Assembly: GCF_003144095.1 (NCBI RefSeq)
Contig: NZ_NSKH01000018.1
Coordinates: forward strand, 2,199,541-2,263,540
Reading direction: 5' to 3'
Length of the DNA: 64,000 nt
Origin: Streptomyces sp. ICBB 8177
Lineage (GTDB): Bacteria > Actinomycetota > Actinomycetes > Streptomycetales > Streptomycetaceae
Each line of letters starts with the position of its first letter. The first letter of the stretch is position 1. Below, piece by piece: positions 37,348-47,151 of this stretch. The notes under the pieces are model-generated. The model was given only the letters and a program-made list of their open reading frames with translations, was not told the DNA's origin and made no database searches. The translations under genes and the position numbers were made by a program.

Positions 37348-38280
37348 ATGACCACGACCACCACCCCCGCCGTCCTCGTCGACGCCGAGGCCGTCGCCGA
37401 GCGGCCCGCCGCCTCGCGCGCCCGCGTCGTCGCCCGGCGATTCCTGCGCAACAAGGGCGCGCTGGCCGGAGCCGTCGTCCTGGTGGCGCTCTTCCTGCTC
37501 GCGTTCGCCGGACCGTACGCAACCCACTGGTCGTACGAGGCCATCGACTACACCGCGCTGCGCCAACCGCCGTCCGCACGGCACTGGTTCGGCACCAACG
37601 GGATCGGGCAGGACGTCTTCGCCCAGACCGTGCGCGGGCTCCAGAAGTCGCTGCTGATCGGGTTGCTGGTCGCGTTGTTCTCCACCGTGCTGGCCTCCCT
37701 GGTGGGCGCCTGCGCCGGGTACTTCGGCGGCTGGACCGACCGGCTGCTGATGTTCGCCGTCGACCTGCTGCTGGTCTTCCCCAGCTTCCTGATCATCGCC
37801 ATCGTCTCGCCCCGGCTGCGCTCCGGCGGATGGCTGGCGTTCGTCGGACTGCTCGCCGTCTTCGGCTGGATGATCACCGCCCGGGTGGTGCGGTCGATGA
37901 CGATCTCGCTGCGCGAGCGGGAGTTCGTACGGGCCGCCCGCTACATGGGCGTCGGGCCGTTCCGCGTCATCCTCCGCCACGTCCTGCCCAACGTGGCGTC
38001 CTTCCTCATCATCGACGCGACCATCGCCGTCGGCGGCGCGGTGATGAGCGAGACCGCGCTGTCGTACTTCGGCTTCGGCGTGCAGCCGCCGGACGTCTCC
38101 CTGGGCACCCTCATCGCGGACGGCACGCCCTCGGCCGTGACCTACCCGTGGATGTTCTTCTTCGCCGCCGGACTGCTGGTGCTGTTCGTGCTGGCCGTCA
38201 ACCTCGTCGGCGACGGACTGCGCGACGCGATCGACCCCACGGCCGGTGGCGGCCGCGGGCGCAAGGGAGGGCGGCGATGA
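37348..38280 (+). CDS. Dipeptide-type ABC permease, DppC family
   Basis: 310 residues; N-terminal cytosolic segment, then about six helices, EAA loop REFVRAARYMGVG (about 190). Stop overlaps the start of the ATPase gene (ATGA). Partner of the upstream DppB-type permease. Confidence 0.87.
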   Translation: MTTTTTPAVLVDAEAVAERPAASRARVVARRFLRNKGALAGAVVLVALFLLAFAGPYATHWSYEAIDYTALRQPPSARHWFGTNGIGQDVFAQTVRGLQKSLLIGLLVALFSTVLASLVGACAGYFGGWTDRLLMFAVDLLLVFPSFLIIAIVSPRLRSGGWLAFVGLLAVFGWMITARVVRSMTISLREREFVRAARYMGVGPFRVILRHVLPNVASFLIIDATIAVGGAVMSETALSYFGFGVQPPDVSLGTLIADGTPSAVTYPWMFFFAAGLLVLFVLAVNLVGDGLRDAIDPTAGGGRGRKGGRR

Positions 38281-40619
38281 CCGCGCTGGACCACCACCGG
38301 ATCGCGGCGCCGGACGGCCCGGCCGCGCCCGTGCTCGACGTGAGCGGCCTGCGTGTCGCGTTCGACGGCGTCGAGGCGGTACGCGGCGTCGACCTCACGC
38401 TGCGCCGCGGCGAGGTGCTCGGCCTCGTCGGCGAGTCCGGCTCGGGCAAGTCCACGGTCGCGCTGGCGATCCTCGGCCTGCTCCCGGCCACCGCGACCGC
38501 GGCCGGCTCCGTGCTGCTCGGCGGCGAACAACTCGTCGGCGCCGGCGACGCCGCCCTGTCCCGCCTGCGCGGCAGCCGCATCGCCATGGTCTTCCAGGAC
38601 CCGCTGTCCGCGTTCACCCCGGTCTACCGCATCGGCGACCAGATCGCGGAGGCGATCCGCGCGCACCGCGACGTCAGCCGCGCCGCCGCCCGCCAACGGG
38701 CCGTGGAACTGCTGGACCTGGTCGGCATCCCGGAACCGCGGGCCCGCGCCGACGCGTTCCCGCACGAGTTCTCCGGCGGCATGCGGCAGCGCGCGATGAT
38801 CGCGATGGCGGTCGCCAACGACCCCGACGTCATCCTCGCCGACGAGCCGACCACCGCGCTGGACGTGACGATCCAGGCCCAGGTGCTGGACGTGCTGCGC
38901 ACCGCGCAACGCGAGACGGGCGCGGCGATGCTCCTGGTCAGCCACGACCTGGGGGTGATCGCCGGACAGGCCGACCGGGTCGCGGTGATGTACGCGGGCC
39001 GGGTCGTGGAGACCGCGCCGGTGGAGGCGCTGTTCACCGCCCCGAGGATGCCGTACACGCTGGCGCTGATCGGTGCCGTGCCCCGGCTGGACGGGCTGGA
39101 AGTGGTGACCGGGCAGGAGGCGCAGGCCGCCGCGGGGCCGGAGGCCGTCGCGGAGCCCGGGTCCCCCGAAGGCGGCTCGGCGTCCGAAGGCGGCCCCACC
39201 TCCGGAGGCGGCTCCGCGCCCCAAGGCGGCGCCGCGTCCGGCGAGGGAGCGGCGTCCGGCGAAGGCGTCACGGCGGACGAAGGCTCCGCGCCGGACGCGG
39301 GCTCCACGTCCGGGGACGGTGACGCCCCGGTGCCCGTGGTGCGCACGACCCGCAGGGCGCTCGTGCCGATTCCCGGTGCGCCGCCCAGCCCGGGCGCGCT
39401 GCCTGCCGGGTGCGCCTTCGCGCCCCGGTGCCCGCTCGCCGAGGACGCCTGCCGTCAGGCCGAGCCCGCGCTCACCCAGGCCGGGGACGGCGGCCACCTC
39501 GCCGCCTGCCTGCGCTCCGACGCCCTCGTCGGCGCCGCGCCCGCCGACGTCTTCCCGGTGCCTCGGCTGCCCGAGCCCGCCCGCGTCGAGCGTGCCGAAC
39601 GCGAGCAGGTGCTGCGCGTCGAAGGGCTGACCAAGACCTTCCCGCTGCTCAAGGGCGTCGCGTTCAAGCGCAGGGTCGGCAGCGTCTACGCGGTCGACGG
39701 CGTGGACCTCGACATCCGGCGCGGCGAGACCCTCGCCCTGGTCGGCGAGTCGGGCTCGGGGAAGTCCACGACGCTCTTCGAGATCCTCGGCATGACCGCC
39801 CCGGAGAGCGGCACCGTGGAACTGCTCGGCACCAGCGTCAGTGAGTTGACCAAGCGTCAGGTCGCCGCGTTGCGCTCCCGGGTGCAGATCGTCTTCCAGG
39901 ACCCGATGGCCAGCCTCGACCCGCGTATGACGGTCGGCGACATCGTCACCGAACCGCTGCGCGCCCAGGGCGCCTCCCGGGCCGAAGCGGCCCGCGCCGT
40001 ACCGGAGTTGCTGCGCCAGGTCGGCCTGGAGGCGGCGCACGCCGAGCGCTTCCCGCACGAGTTCTCCGGCGGGCAGCGCCAGCGCGTCGGCATCGCGCGC
40101 GCCCTGTCCGTCAGCCCCGACCTGCTGGTGCTTGACGAGCCGGTCTCCGCGCTGGACGTCTCGGTGCAGGCGGGCGTGCTCAACCTGCTGCACCGCCTCA
40201 AGGCCGAACTCGGCCTGTCCTACCTCTTCGTCTCCCACGACCTGTCGGTCGTGCGCAACATCGCCGACCGGGTCAGCGTCGTCTACCTCGGCCGCACCGT
40301 CGAGGCCGGCGACGTCGAGCGGGTCTTCGGGCACGCGCGGCACCCCTACACCCAGGCGCTGCTGTCCGCCGTGCCGCTGCCGGACCCGGTCGCCGAACGC
40401 CGCAGGGCCCGTGTCCTGCTGGCCGGCGACCCCCCGTCGCCGACCACCCGCCACACCGGCTGCCGCTTCCGCTCCCGCTGCCCGGTGTACGCCGCCCTGC
40501 CCGAGGCCGACCGGGCCCGCTGCCGGGACGAGGTCCCGGCGGCGCTCCCGCAGGCCGCCGACCACGTGACCGCCTGCCACTTCCCCCGGGAGCGCGAGGG
40601 CATCACCGCCCCCGCCTGA
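38277..40619 (+). CDS. Fused double ABC ATPase (DppD-DppF type)
   Basis: 780 residues with two complete ATPase domains. Each has Walker A GESGSGKST (about 58 and 491), a signature FSGGMRQR / FSGGQRQR and VILADEPTTALD / LLVLDEPVSALD. Each is followed by the oligopeptide-transporter C-terminal cysteine motif (FAPRCPLAEDAC and CRFRSRCPVY). A Gly/Ser/Ala/Pro linker of about 70 residues (281-351) joins the halves. Most systems use two separate ATPases, so this is a fusion. Confidence 0.9.
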   Translation: MTALDHHRIAAPDGPAAPVLDVSGLRVAFDGVEAVRGVDLTLRRGEVLGLVGESGSGKSTVALAILGLLPATATAAGSVLLGGEQLVGAGDAALSRLRGSRIAMVFQDPLSAFTPVYRIGDQIAEAIRAHRDVSRAAARQRAVELLDLVGIPEPRARADAFPHEFSGGMRQRAMIAMAVANDPDVILADEPTTALDVTIQAQVLDVLRTAQRETGAAMLLVSHDLGVIAGQADRVAVMYAGRVVETAPVEALFTAPRMPYTLALIGAVPRLDGLEVVTGQEAQAAAGPEAVAEPGSPEGGSASEGGPTSGGGSAPQGGAASGEGAASGEGVTADEGSAPDAGSTSGDGDAPVPVVRTTRRALVPIPGAPPSPGALPAGCAFAPRCPLAEDACRQAEPALTQAGDGGHLAACLRSDALVGAAPADVFPVPRLPEPARVERAEREQVLRVEGLTKTFPLLKGVAFKRRVGSVYAVDGVDLDIRRGETLALVGESGSGKSTTLFEILGMTAPESGTVELLGTSVSELTKRQVAALRSRVQIVFQDPMASLDPRMTVGDIVTEPLRAQGASRAEAARAVPELLRQVGLEAAHAERFPHEFSGGQRQRVGIARALSVSPDLLVLDEPVSALDVSVQAGVLNLLHRLKAELGLSYLFVSHDLSVVRNIADRVSVVYLGRTVEAGDVERVFGHARHPYTQALLSAVPLPDPVAERRRARVLLAGDPPSPTTRHTGCRFRSRCPVYAALPEADRARCRDEVPAALPQAADHVTACHFPREREGITAPA

Positions 40620-40631
40620 TGCGGCCGCGCC

Positions 40632-41096
40632 TCAGCGCAGCGTGAGCTTGAACCCGATGTGGGTCGCCTCGAACCCCAGCTTCTCGTAGAAGCGGTGGGC
40701 GTCGAGGCGGGTCACGTCGGAGGTCAACTGCACCAGCGTGCAGCCGTGTTCGCGTGAGCGCGCCACGCACCACTCGATGAGTCGCGAGCCCAGGCCGGTG
40801 CCGCGTGCCGCCTCGCCGATCCGCACCGCCTCGATCTGCGCCCGGGTCGCGCCGCGCCGCGACAGGCCGGGGATGTAGGTCAGTTGCGCGGTGCCGATCA
40901 CGCCGCCGTCGCGTTCGGCCACCAGCAGCGTCTGCGCCGGGTCCGCGTCCAGGGCGGCGAACGCGGCCAGGTAAGGGGCGGGGTCGTCCGGGGTCTCGCG
41001 GCTCGCGCCGAGCGTGTCGTCGGCCAGCAGCGCCACGATGGCGGTGACGTCGTCGGCGGTCGCGCGCCGGATGGTGATCTCGTCCATGCGGCGCAT
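40632..41096 (-). CDS. GNAT-family N-acetyltransferase
   Basis: 154 residues; acetyl-CoA motif RIGEAARGTGLGSRLIEW (about 91-108) and the C-terminal RFYEKLGFEATHIGFKL. Substrate unknown. ATG at 41096 or 41087. Convergent with the ABC operon, 12 bases apart. Confidence 0.85.
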   Translation of the reverse strand: MRRMDEITIRRATADDVTAIVALLADDTLGASRETPDDPAPYLAAFAALDADPAQTLLVAERDGGVIGTAQLTYIPGLSRRGATRAQIEAVRIGEAARGTGLGSRLIEWCVARSREHGCTLVQLTSDVTRLDAHRFYEKLGFEATHIGFKLTLR

Positions 41097-41193
41097 CCCA
41101 TCATCTTCCCGGCCGCCCGCGCCACGTCCGCCGCGGCCGGGGGCGCGGCCCGGTCCGCGGCGGTGGCCCGTGGCAACGGGCGGTGGCCGCCGG

Positions 41194-42021
41194 TCAGCGC
41201 GTCGCGGCCACCGGCCCGGACTCCGCGTTGACGAACGCGCCGATCGCCTCCAGGACCACCTCCGGCTGCTCGACGTGCGGGAAGTGCCCGGCCTCCGCCA
41301 CGGGCCGGAACGTCGCGCGCGGGAAGGCGGAGGCGAGGGCGCGCTGGTAGGCGAAGGGCGCGATGCCGTCCTGCTCGCCCGCGAGCACCAGCACGGGGAC
41401 GGTGACCCGGTGCAGCCTGCCGCGCAGCTTCGGGTCGTGGCAGAACGGGTCGCCCGCGTAGACGGCGAGGGCGCGCTGGTTGGCGGCCATCACGGCCTTC
41501 TGCTCCTCGCTCAGCGTGGCCGGGTCGGGGCGGAACGCGGGGTTGTGGAAGGCGAGTTCGCCGGTCCTGACCGGTCCGAGCGCGGCCGGGTCGGCGAACC
41601 GCACCCCGGGCTCGGGCGTGATGCCCGTCGCGCCCAGCAGCGCCAGGCGGCCGATCCGGCGGCCGGTGTCGCGCAGCGCCATCTCCGCCGCTATCCACCC
41701 GCCGACCGAACTGCCGGCCACCAGCACGTCGCGCAGGCCGAGTTCGTCGAGCACGTCGAGGTAGGCGACGGCCAGGTCGGCGACGCAGTCGGCCCACTCA
41801 GGCCGGGGCGTGCCGTCGAACCCGGGGTGGGTGGGCACGATGACGCGGGCGTGCCGCGAGACCGCCGCGGCGAAGCCGCCCATCGAGCGCGGCCCGGCGC
41901 CGCCGTGCAGCATCAGGACGCCGGTGGTGGCGCCGGAGTCGCCGAGATCCTGGACGGTGACGCTCAGGCCGTCGCGCAGGTCGATCACGCGGGTGGTGGC
42001 GGTGGGAGCGGAAGTCGTCAT
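41194..42021 (-). CDS. Alpha/beta hydrolase
   Basis: 275 residues. Nucleophile elbow GSSVGG (about 102), acid in AGEQDGIAPF (about 216) and His in AGHFPHVEQP (about 245). Oxyanion loop LHGGAGPRSMGG. Lies in one unit with the cupin gene; ATG 42021 is preferred, while GTG at 42078 would give GTGA coupling to the cupin stop. Confidence 0.85.
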   Translation of the reverse strand: MTTSAPTATTRVIDLRDGLSVTVQDLGDSGATTGVLMLHGGAGPRSMGGFAAAVSRHARVIVPTHPGFDGTPRPEWADCVADLAVAYLDVLDELGLRDVLVAGSSVGGWIAAEMALRDTGRRIGRLALLGATGITPEPGVRFADPAALGPVRTGELAFHNPAFRPDPATLSEEQKAVMAANQRALAVYAGDPFCHDPKLRGRLHRVTVPVLVLAGEQDGIAPFAYQRALASAFPRATFRPVAEAGHFPHVEQPEVVLEAIGAFVNAESGPVAATR

Positions 42022-42074
42022 GGTGGGGCGTTCCTTGTCGTCGTGGGTGCGGGTGGGGGCGTGCCGGCGTCGCG

Positions 42075-42566
42075 TCACTCGGCCGCGCCGCCCGTGGGAG
42101 TGGTGGCGTAGCGGCTCATCACCTCGGTGACCGCCCCGGGGGTCATGGCGCCGCCGCCGGAGAGCATGTCGCGCAGGTCCCGGAAGTACTGGACGTACAG
42201 GTCCGGTGTGAAGGTGTTGATCATCACCAGCGGCTGGTCGCCGGGGTTGGCGAAGGTGTGCGGGGCGCCGGGCGGGACCATGACCAGCGTTCCGGCGGGT
42301 GCCTCGTGCACGGTCTCGCCGACGGTGAAGACCGCGGCGCCGGACACCACGTAGAAACCCTCGTCGTGCTGCGCGTGGCGGTGCTGCGGCGGCCCCTCGG
42401 TGTGCGGGGGGATGGTGATCTCGGCGATGCCGAGGCGGTGCCCGGTGGTGGTGCCGTCCTCCAGGATCCGGACGCGGGCCGTGCCCAGGTCGATGACCTC
42501 ACCGCCGTCCCGGGTCACCAGGGCGACCTCGGGGGCGGGGGAGGGGAGGGGTGGATCGTCGGTCAT
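42075..42566 (-). CDS. Cupin-domain protein
   Basis: 163 residues; one cupin barrel with metal-type motif PPQHRHAQHDEGFYVVSG (split in the barrel at about 70-88) and VPPGAPHTFANPGD (about 110). ATG 42566 with GGAG upstream. Same direction as the hydrolase; divergent from the TetR gene, so the pair is its likely target. Confidence 0.82.
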   Translation of the reverse strand: MTDDPPLPSPAPEVALVTRDGGEVIDLGTARVRILEDGTTTGHRLGIAEITIPPHTEGPPQHRHAQHDEGFYVVSGAAVFTVGETVHEAPAGTLVMVPPGAPHTFANPGDQPLVMINTFTPDLYVQYFRDLRDMLSGGGAMTPGAVTEVMSRYATTPTGGAAE

Positions 42567-42597
42567 GGCCTGCTCCTGCTGTTCGTCCTGCCGCTCG

Positions 42598-42613
42598 TGA
42601 GAGCCGACTCTCA
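42598..42613. promoter_or_regulatory. Palindrome TGAGAG-N4-CTCTCA
   Basis: Perfect 6-bp arms in the 119-base divergent region between the cupin and TetR genes; likely TetR operator. A looser inverted pair ATGAATG/CGTTCAT lies just beside it (42613-42640). Confidence 0.65.
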
Positions 42614-42685
42614 TGAATGTAGGCACCGGAGGGCGTTCATGCAAGCCCTCTCTCATAACCAGAGTGGACTTGCTAGAGTGGTCCC

Positions 42686-43306
42686 ATGCAGCAGCGAAGC
42701 GAACAGGCGTCGCGGCGGGGTCCCAGCGCCGGCCGCGCCAACCAGAAGCTGCGGACGCGCACCGCGATCCTGCGGGCCGCCTCCGAGCTGATGCGCGAGG
42801 GGCGGAACGTGACGATGCCCGAGGTCGCCAAGGCCGCCCTGGTCTCCGAGGCCACGGCCTACCGCTACTTCCCCGACCTGGCCAGCCTGCTGGGGGAGGC
42901 GATGGCCGGTCAGTGGCCCGCCCCCGCCGAGGCGCTGGCCCACGTGGCCGGCTCCACCGACCCGGTGGAGCGCGTCGCCGCCGCGGCCGAGCACCTGGCC
43001 CGCACCGTGCTCGCCCACGACGGCGCCCCCCGCGCCATGATCGCCGCCACCATCACCCGGCCCGAGGACGTCTCGGCCCGCCCCGCCCTGCGCCTCGGCC
43101 TGATCGACCACGCGCTCGCGCCGGTCGCCGGCACCCTCGACGCCGACGCGCTGGAGCAGCTGAAGCGGGGCCTGTCGATCGTCATCAGCGCCGAGGCCGT
43201 CTTCACCCTGACCGACCTGCTCGGGCTCGACGCGCAGGAGGCGGTGGCGAGCGTCGTGAGCACCGCGACCGCACTGACCCGCGAGGCCGTGCGGCCTCAG
43301 GCCTAG
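42686..43306 (+). CDS. TetR-family regulator
   Basis: 206 residues; N-terminal helix-turn-helix with TMPEVAKAALVSEATAYRYF (about 46-65), variable ligand-binding C-terminal domain. ATG 42686. Divergent from the cupin-hydrolase unit and overlapping the SMR gene by 4 bases at their 3' ends. Confidence 0.87.
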   Translation: MQQRSEQASRRGPSAGRANQKLRTRTAILRAASELMREGRNVTMPEVAKAALVSEATAYRYFPDLASLLGEAMAGQWPAPAEALAHVAGSTDPVERVAAAAEHLARTVLAHDGAPRAMIAATITRPEDVSARPALRLGLIDHALAPVAGTLDADALEQLKRGLSIVISAEAVFTLTDLLGLDAQEAVASVVSTATALTREAVRPQA

Positions 43307-43626
43307 TGGGTGGCCCCCGACAGCGGCAGGCCGACGATGCCCGCGATGACCAGCGTGATCGAGACGATCTTCAGCACGTTGACCGTGTCGCCCAGGAAGA
43401 CCATGCCGTAGATCGCCGTGCCGCTCGCGCCGATGCCCGTCCACACCGCGTACGCCGGACCCACGTCCAGCTTGCGCAGCGACAGCGTCAGCAGCCCGAA
43501 GCTGCCGAGCGCGAAGCAGGCGAAGGCGATGGTCGGCCACAGCCGGGTGAAGCCGTGGGAGAGCTTGAGGCAGACCGCGAACCCGGTCTCCAGCAGTCCG
43601 GCCACCACGACCAGCAGCCATGCCAT
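43303..43626 (-). CDS. SMR-family small multidrug/guanidinium exporter
   Basis: 107 residues, four transmembrane helices. The essential Glu is in AGLLETGFAVCLK (about residue 13) and the family motif AYAVWTGIGASG (about 61) is present. SugE/Gdx-type features are possible (guanidinium export), but not decisive. ATG has GGAGG 8 bases upstream. No riboswitch was recognised upstream. Confidence 0.85.
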   Translation of the reverse strand: MAWLLVVVAGLLETGFAVCLKLSHGFTRLWPTIAFACFALGSFGLLTLSLRKLDVGPAYAVWTGIGASGTAIYGMVFLGDTVNVLKIVSITLVIAGIVGLPLSGATH

Positions 43627-43749
43627 GTGCGCGCCTCCGATCCCCGTCCACCGGACCGGTAGATCATCACACAGACGCCACCACGGTGAGCGGCAACCGG
43701 GCCGACCGGCGCCCTGAGTGCCCTGAGCGCGCACGCCCGGCACCCCGCC

Positions 43750-44754
43750 TCAGTCGCCCTCGCGGCGCTCCCGGGTCGCCAGCAGCCGCCGCAGCGAGTA
43801 CAGCCGGGCGGGCTCGGCGTGCCCCGCCTCGACCCAGGCGTCCAGCGCGCAGTCCGGCTCGTCGTGGCTGCACGCCCTCGGGCACTCGGCGGTGCCCGGT
43901 TCCAGGTCGGGGAAGGCGTGGATGACGCGGGACGGATCGACGTGGTGCAGGCCGAAGGAGCGCACGCCCGGGGTGTCGATGACCCAGCCCTCGCCGTCCG
44001 GCAGCGGCAGCGCGAGCGCCGACGTCGTGGTGTGCCGGCCGCGTCCGGTGACCGCGTTGACGTGCCCGGTGGCCCGCGCGTGCTCCGGTACCAGTGCGTT
44101 GACCAGGGTCGTCTTGCCCACGCCGCTGTGGCCGACGCAGGCGGTCACCCGGCCGGCCAACCGCTCGCGCACCGCGGCCAGCGCGTCCCCGGTCAGCTCC
44201 TCACGACTGGTGACCACATACGGCACGCCCAGCGGCGCGTACGTCTCCAACAGCGGTTCCGCGGGCGCCAGATCGGCCTTCGTCAGCACCAGCAGCGGCT
44301 CAAGCCCGGCGTCGTAGGCGGCCACCAGGCAGCGGTCGATCAGCCGCGGGCGCGGCTCCGGGTCGGCCAGCGCGGTCACGATCGCCAACTGGTCGGCGTT
44401 GGCCACCACCACCCGCTCGTACGGATCGTCGTCGTCGGCGGTGCGGCGCAGCACCGAGCTGCGCTCCTTGACCCGCACGATCCGCGCCAGCGTGTCCTTG
44501 TCGCCCGACAGGTCGCCGACGATGTCCACCCGGTCGCCGACCGCGATGCCCTTGCGGCCCAGCTCGCGGGCCTTCATCGCGGTGATGTGGCGGTCCTCGA
44601 CCAGGCAGGTGACCCGGCCCCGGTCCACGGTGAGCACGAAGCCCTCGGCTGCGTCCTCGTGCTTGGGGCGGATGCGGGTGCGTGGGCGGGTGCCCTTGCG
44701 GCCCGGGCGCACCCGCACGTCGTCCTCGTCGGCGTCCTTGCCGTAGCGCCGCAT
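43750..44754 (-). CDS. rsgA: Ribosome small-subunit GTPase RsgA
   Basis: 334 residues; OB domain first, then circularly permuted GTPase: G4 LLVLTKADL (about 160) precedes G1 GHSGVGKTTL (about 210) and G3 DTPG (about 262). A C-terminal zinc site CPRACSHDEPDC closes the protein. Late 30S ribosome maturation. 9 bases downstream of aroA, same direction. Confidence 0.92.
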   Translation of the reverse strand: MRRYGKDADEDDVRVRPGRKGTRPRTRIRPKHEDAAEGFVLTVDRGRVTCLVEDRHITAMKARELGRKGIAVGDRVDIVGDLSGDKDTLARIVRVKERSSVLRRTADDDDPYERVVVANADQLAIVTALADPEPRPRLIDRCLVAAYDAGLEPLLVLTKADLAPAEPLLETYAPLGVPYVVTSREELTGDALAAVRERLAGRVTACVGHSGVGKTTLVNALVPEHARATGHVNAVTGRGRHTTTSALALPLPDGEGWVIDTPGVRSFGLHHVDPSRVIHAFPDLEPGTAECPRACSHDEPDCALDAWVEAGHAEPARLYSLRRLLATRERREGD

Positions 44755-44763
44755 GGCGGGGTG

Positions 44764-46128
44764 TCAGGCTTCCCGTCCGGCGAGCGCGTCACCGCGCGCC
44801 GCGAGCATCCCGGTCCACAGTTCGGGGAAGTCCGGCAGCGTCTTGGCGGTGGTCGCCACGTTCTCCACCTCGACGCCGTCCACCACGAGGCCCAGCACCG
44901 CGGCGGCGGTCGCCAGCCGGTGGTCCTCGTAGGTGTGGAAGACGCCGCCGTGCAGCGGCCGGGGGCGGATGCGCAGGCCGTCCGCGGTCTCGGTGACGTC
45001 ACCGCCCAGCTCGTTCAGCTCCTTGGCCAGCGCCGCGAGCCGGTCGGTCTCGTGCAGCCGCAGGTGCGCGATGCCGCGCAGCTCGGACTCCGAGTCGGCC
45101 AGCGCCGCGACCGCCGCGATCACCGGGGTCAGCTCGCCCACCTCGTGCAGGTCGGCGTCGATGCCCTGGACCCGGCCGGTGCCGGTGAAGGTCAGGCCGC
45201 GCTCGTCCAGCTCGTACGTGCCACCCATCCGGGTGAAGATCTCGCGCAGCGCGTCGCCCGGCTGCGTGGTGCGCTCCGGCCAGTCCGGAACGGTGACCCG
45301 GCCGCCGGTGACCAGCGCGGCGGCCAGGAACGGCGCGGCGTTGGACAGGTCCGGCTCCACGGTCAGGTCGCGGCCGAGCAGCGCGCTGGGCGCCACCCGC
45401 CACACGTTCTGCTCGCCGCCTCCCTCGGGGGAGTCCACCTTGGCCCCGGCCATCCGCAGCATGTCCACCGTCATCCGGATGTGCGGCAGCGACGGCAGGG
45501 TGGCGCCGGTGTGCCGCAGCTCCACGCCCTGGTTGAAGCGCGGCGCGGACAGCAGCAGCGCGCTGACGAACTGCGACGAGGAGGAGGCGTCCACCTCCAC
45601 CCGGCCACCGGTGAGCGAACCGCCGCCGTGCACCGTCAACGGCAGCGCGCCGCGCCCCTCGTCGTCGATCCGGGCGCCCAGCGCGCGCAGCGCGTCGATG
45701 ACGCCGTGCAGCGGGCGTTCGTGGCTGCGCGGGTCGCCGTCGAAGCGGACCGGCCCGTCCGCCAGCGCCGCCACCGGGGGCAGGAACCGCATCACGGTGC
45801 CCGCGTTGCCCACGTCCACCTGGGCGGGCCCGTACAGCCCGGCCGGGATGACCCGCCAGGCCTCGCCGCCGGTGGACTCCGCCGCGCCGGAGGCACTGTT
45901 GGGCAGCGCCTCGATGCCCACGCCCATGGCGCGCAGCGCGTCCGCCATCAGCAGGGTGTCGCGGCTGCGCAGCGGGCGGCGCAGCCAGCCCGGTTCGGAG
46001 GCCAGGGCGGCGAGCACCAGGGCCCGGTTGGTGACCGACTTGGATCCGGGCACGGTGACGATCGCGTCGACTGCGCCGGATGCGGTCGGTGCGGGCCAAA
46101 GGTCGGTGTGCGCGGGGTTCTCGGTCAT
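44764..46128 (-). CDS. aroA: EPSP synthase (shikimate pathway)
   Basis: 454 residues. Phosphoenolpyruvate/S3P motifs [11 protein letters not shown] (about 29), [14 protein letters not shown] (about 105) and [12 protein letters not shown] (about 132) are present. Catalyses 5-enolpyruvylshikimate-3-phosphate formation. No clear ribosome site before ATG 46128, so possibly leaderless. Operon with rsgA. Confidence 0.93.
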   Translation of the reverse strand: MTENPAHTDLWPAPTASGAVDAIVTVPGSKSVTNRALVLAALASEPGWLRRPLRSRDTLLMADALRAMGVGIEALPNSASGAAESTGGEAWRVIPAGLYGPAQVDVGNAGTVMRFLPPVAALADGPVRFDGDPRSHERPLHGVIDALRALGARIDDEGRGALPLTVHGGGSLTGGRVEVDASSSSQFVSALLLSAPRFNQGVELRHTGATLPSLPHIRMTVDMLRMAGAKVDSPEGGGEQNVWRVAPSALLGRDLTVEPDLSNAAPFLAAALVTGGRVTVPDWPERTTQPGDALREIFTRMGGTYELDERGLTFTGTGRVQGIDADLHEVGELTPVIAAVAALADSESELRGIAHLRLHETDRLAALAKELNELGGDVTETADGLRIRPRPLHGGVFHTYEDHRLATAAAVLGLVVDGVEVENVATTAKTLPDFPELWTGMLAARGDALAGREA

Positions 46129-46310
46129 GGGAAGCAACTCTAGTGGCTAGGTGAAGCGGCGAATCGTGACCGGAACGGTCGAAATCCGCCGGAAACAACG
46201 ACTTGGTATGAGCCTGCGGTCACCCGTCCGCACGTGCGGCCCCGGTCGCGGGCGCGTTCACGCCCTCGGCGCAACGCCGCGCTCACCACCGGCGCACGCG
46301 CGGCTCGCAG

Positions 46311-46367
46311 CCCGAGCGGCCACAGGCCCACAACCCGAGCGGCCGCCGGCTCACACCCCGAGCAGCC
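46311..46367. repeat. Three 23-bp imperfect repeats at the M50 3' end
   Basis: CCCGAGCGGCC (46311), CCCGAGCGGCC (46334) and CCCGAGCAGCC (46357) have a 23-bp period. The last lies in the end of the M50 gene, so the stop-codon region has been copied outward. Confidence 0.7.
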
Positions 46368-47064
46368 ACCGCCCGCCGCCCACCAGCGCGCACAGCGCGA
46401 CCGCGTAGAAGAGCACCAGCCACATCGCCGCCGGCACGTTGGTCAGCCGGGCGAGCTGGTCGGCGTCGGAGTCCGGCGCCTGCCCGTAGCGCCGCTTGCC
46501 CTGGAGCTCGATCACCGGCCGTACCCCGCCCAGCAGCAGGAACCACACCGCCAGATACCCGAACGCGGCCTGGGTCGTCGCCCCCGTCAGCCAGGAGACC
46601 AGGAAGAACGCGCCGCCCGCGACCACCACGGTCAGCACCCCGTAGGCGTTGCGGATCATCACCAGCATCGCCACCAGCAGCGCCACCGCCCCCCACAGCA
46701 GCGCGGTGATGTGCCCCGCCGCCAGCAGCCAGGCGCCGAGCAGGCCTATCAGGGACGGCGCGGTGTAGCCCGCGGCGGCGGTCAGCACCATGCCGATGCC
46801 GTGCGGCTTGCCCCGCGAGACGGTCAGCCCCGAGGTGTCGGAGTGCAGCCGGATGCCCTCGAGGCTGCGCCCGCTCAGCAGCGCCACCAGCCCGTGGCCG
46901 CCCTCGTGCGCGATGGTGACCGCGTTGCGGGTGACGTGCCAGACGCCGCGCGGCAGCACGGCGGCGAGCGCGACCACGCCGGTCACCCCCACCAGCCAGG
47001 CCGGCGGGTGCGGCTGCGTGCCCACGACCCGGTCCCACACGTCGCTGATGTCCTTGATGTCCAT
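46351..47064 (-). CDS. M50-family membrane metalloprotease-like protein
   Basis: 237 residues. Zinc motif AHEGGHGLVALL (about 53) on the second hydrophobic segment, several further helices, and a second-metal-ligand type RPVIELQGKRR. Related to intramembrane site-2 proteases, but the usual DG motif is not obvious. ATG 47064. Divergent from the SRAP gene. Confidence 0.8.
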   Translation of the reverse strand: MDIKDISDVWDRVVGTQPHPPAWLVGVTGVVALAAVLPRGVWHVTRNAVTIAHEGGHGLVALLSGRSLEGIRLHSDTSGLTVSRGKPHGIGMVLTAAAGYTAPSLIGLLGAWLLAAGHITALLWGAVALLVAMLVMIRNAYGVLTVVVAGGAFFLVSWLTGATTQAAFGYLAVWFLLLGGVRPVIELQGKRRYGQAPDSDADQLARLTNVPAAMWLVLFYAVALCALVGGGRWLLGV

Positions 47065-47151
47065 GGCTCCCCTGAGAAGAACGACGCCCTTGCAACGTGT
47101 GGAGCCGGGGCATGGTGCCGGCGCCCGCGACGCCGTGGCAGTGTTGCACCC

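Noticed and set aside
43627-43749. Guanidine riboswitch upstream of the SMR gene
   Set aside because: Hairpins with ACGR loops in the right places were not found; only a single ACGG occurs.
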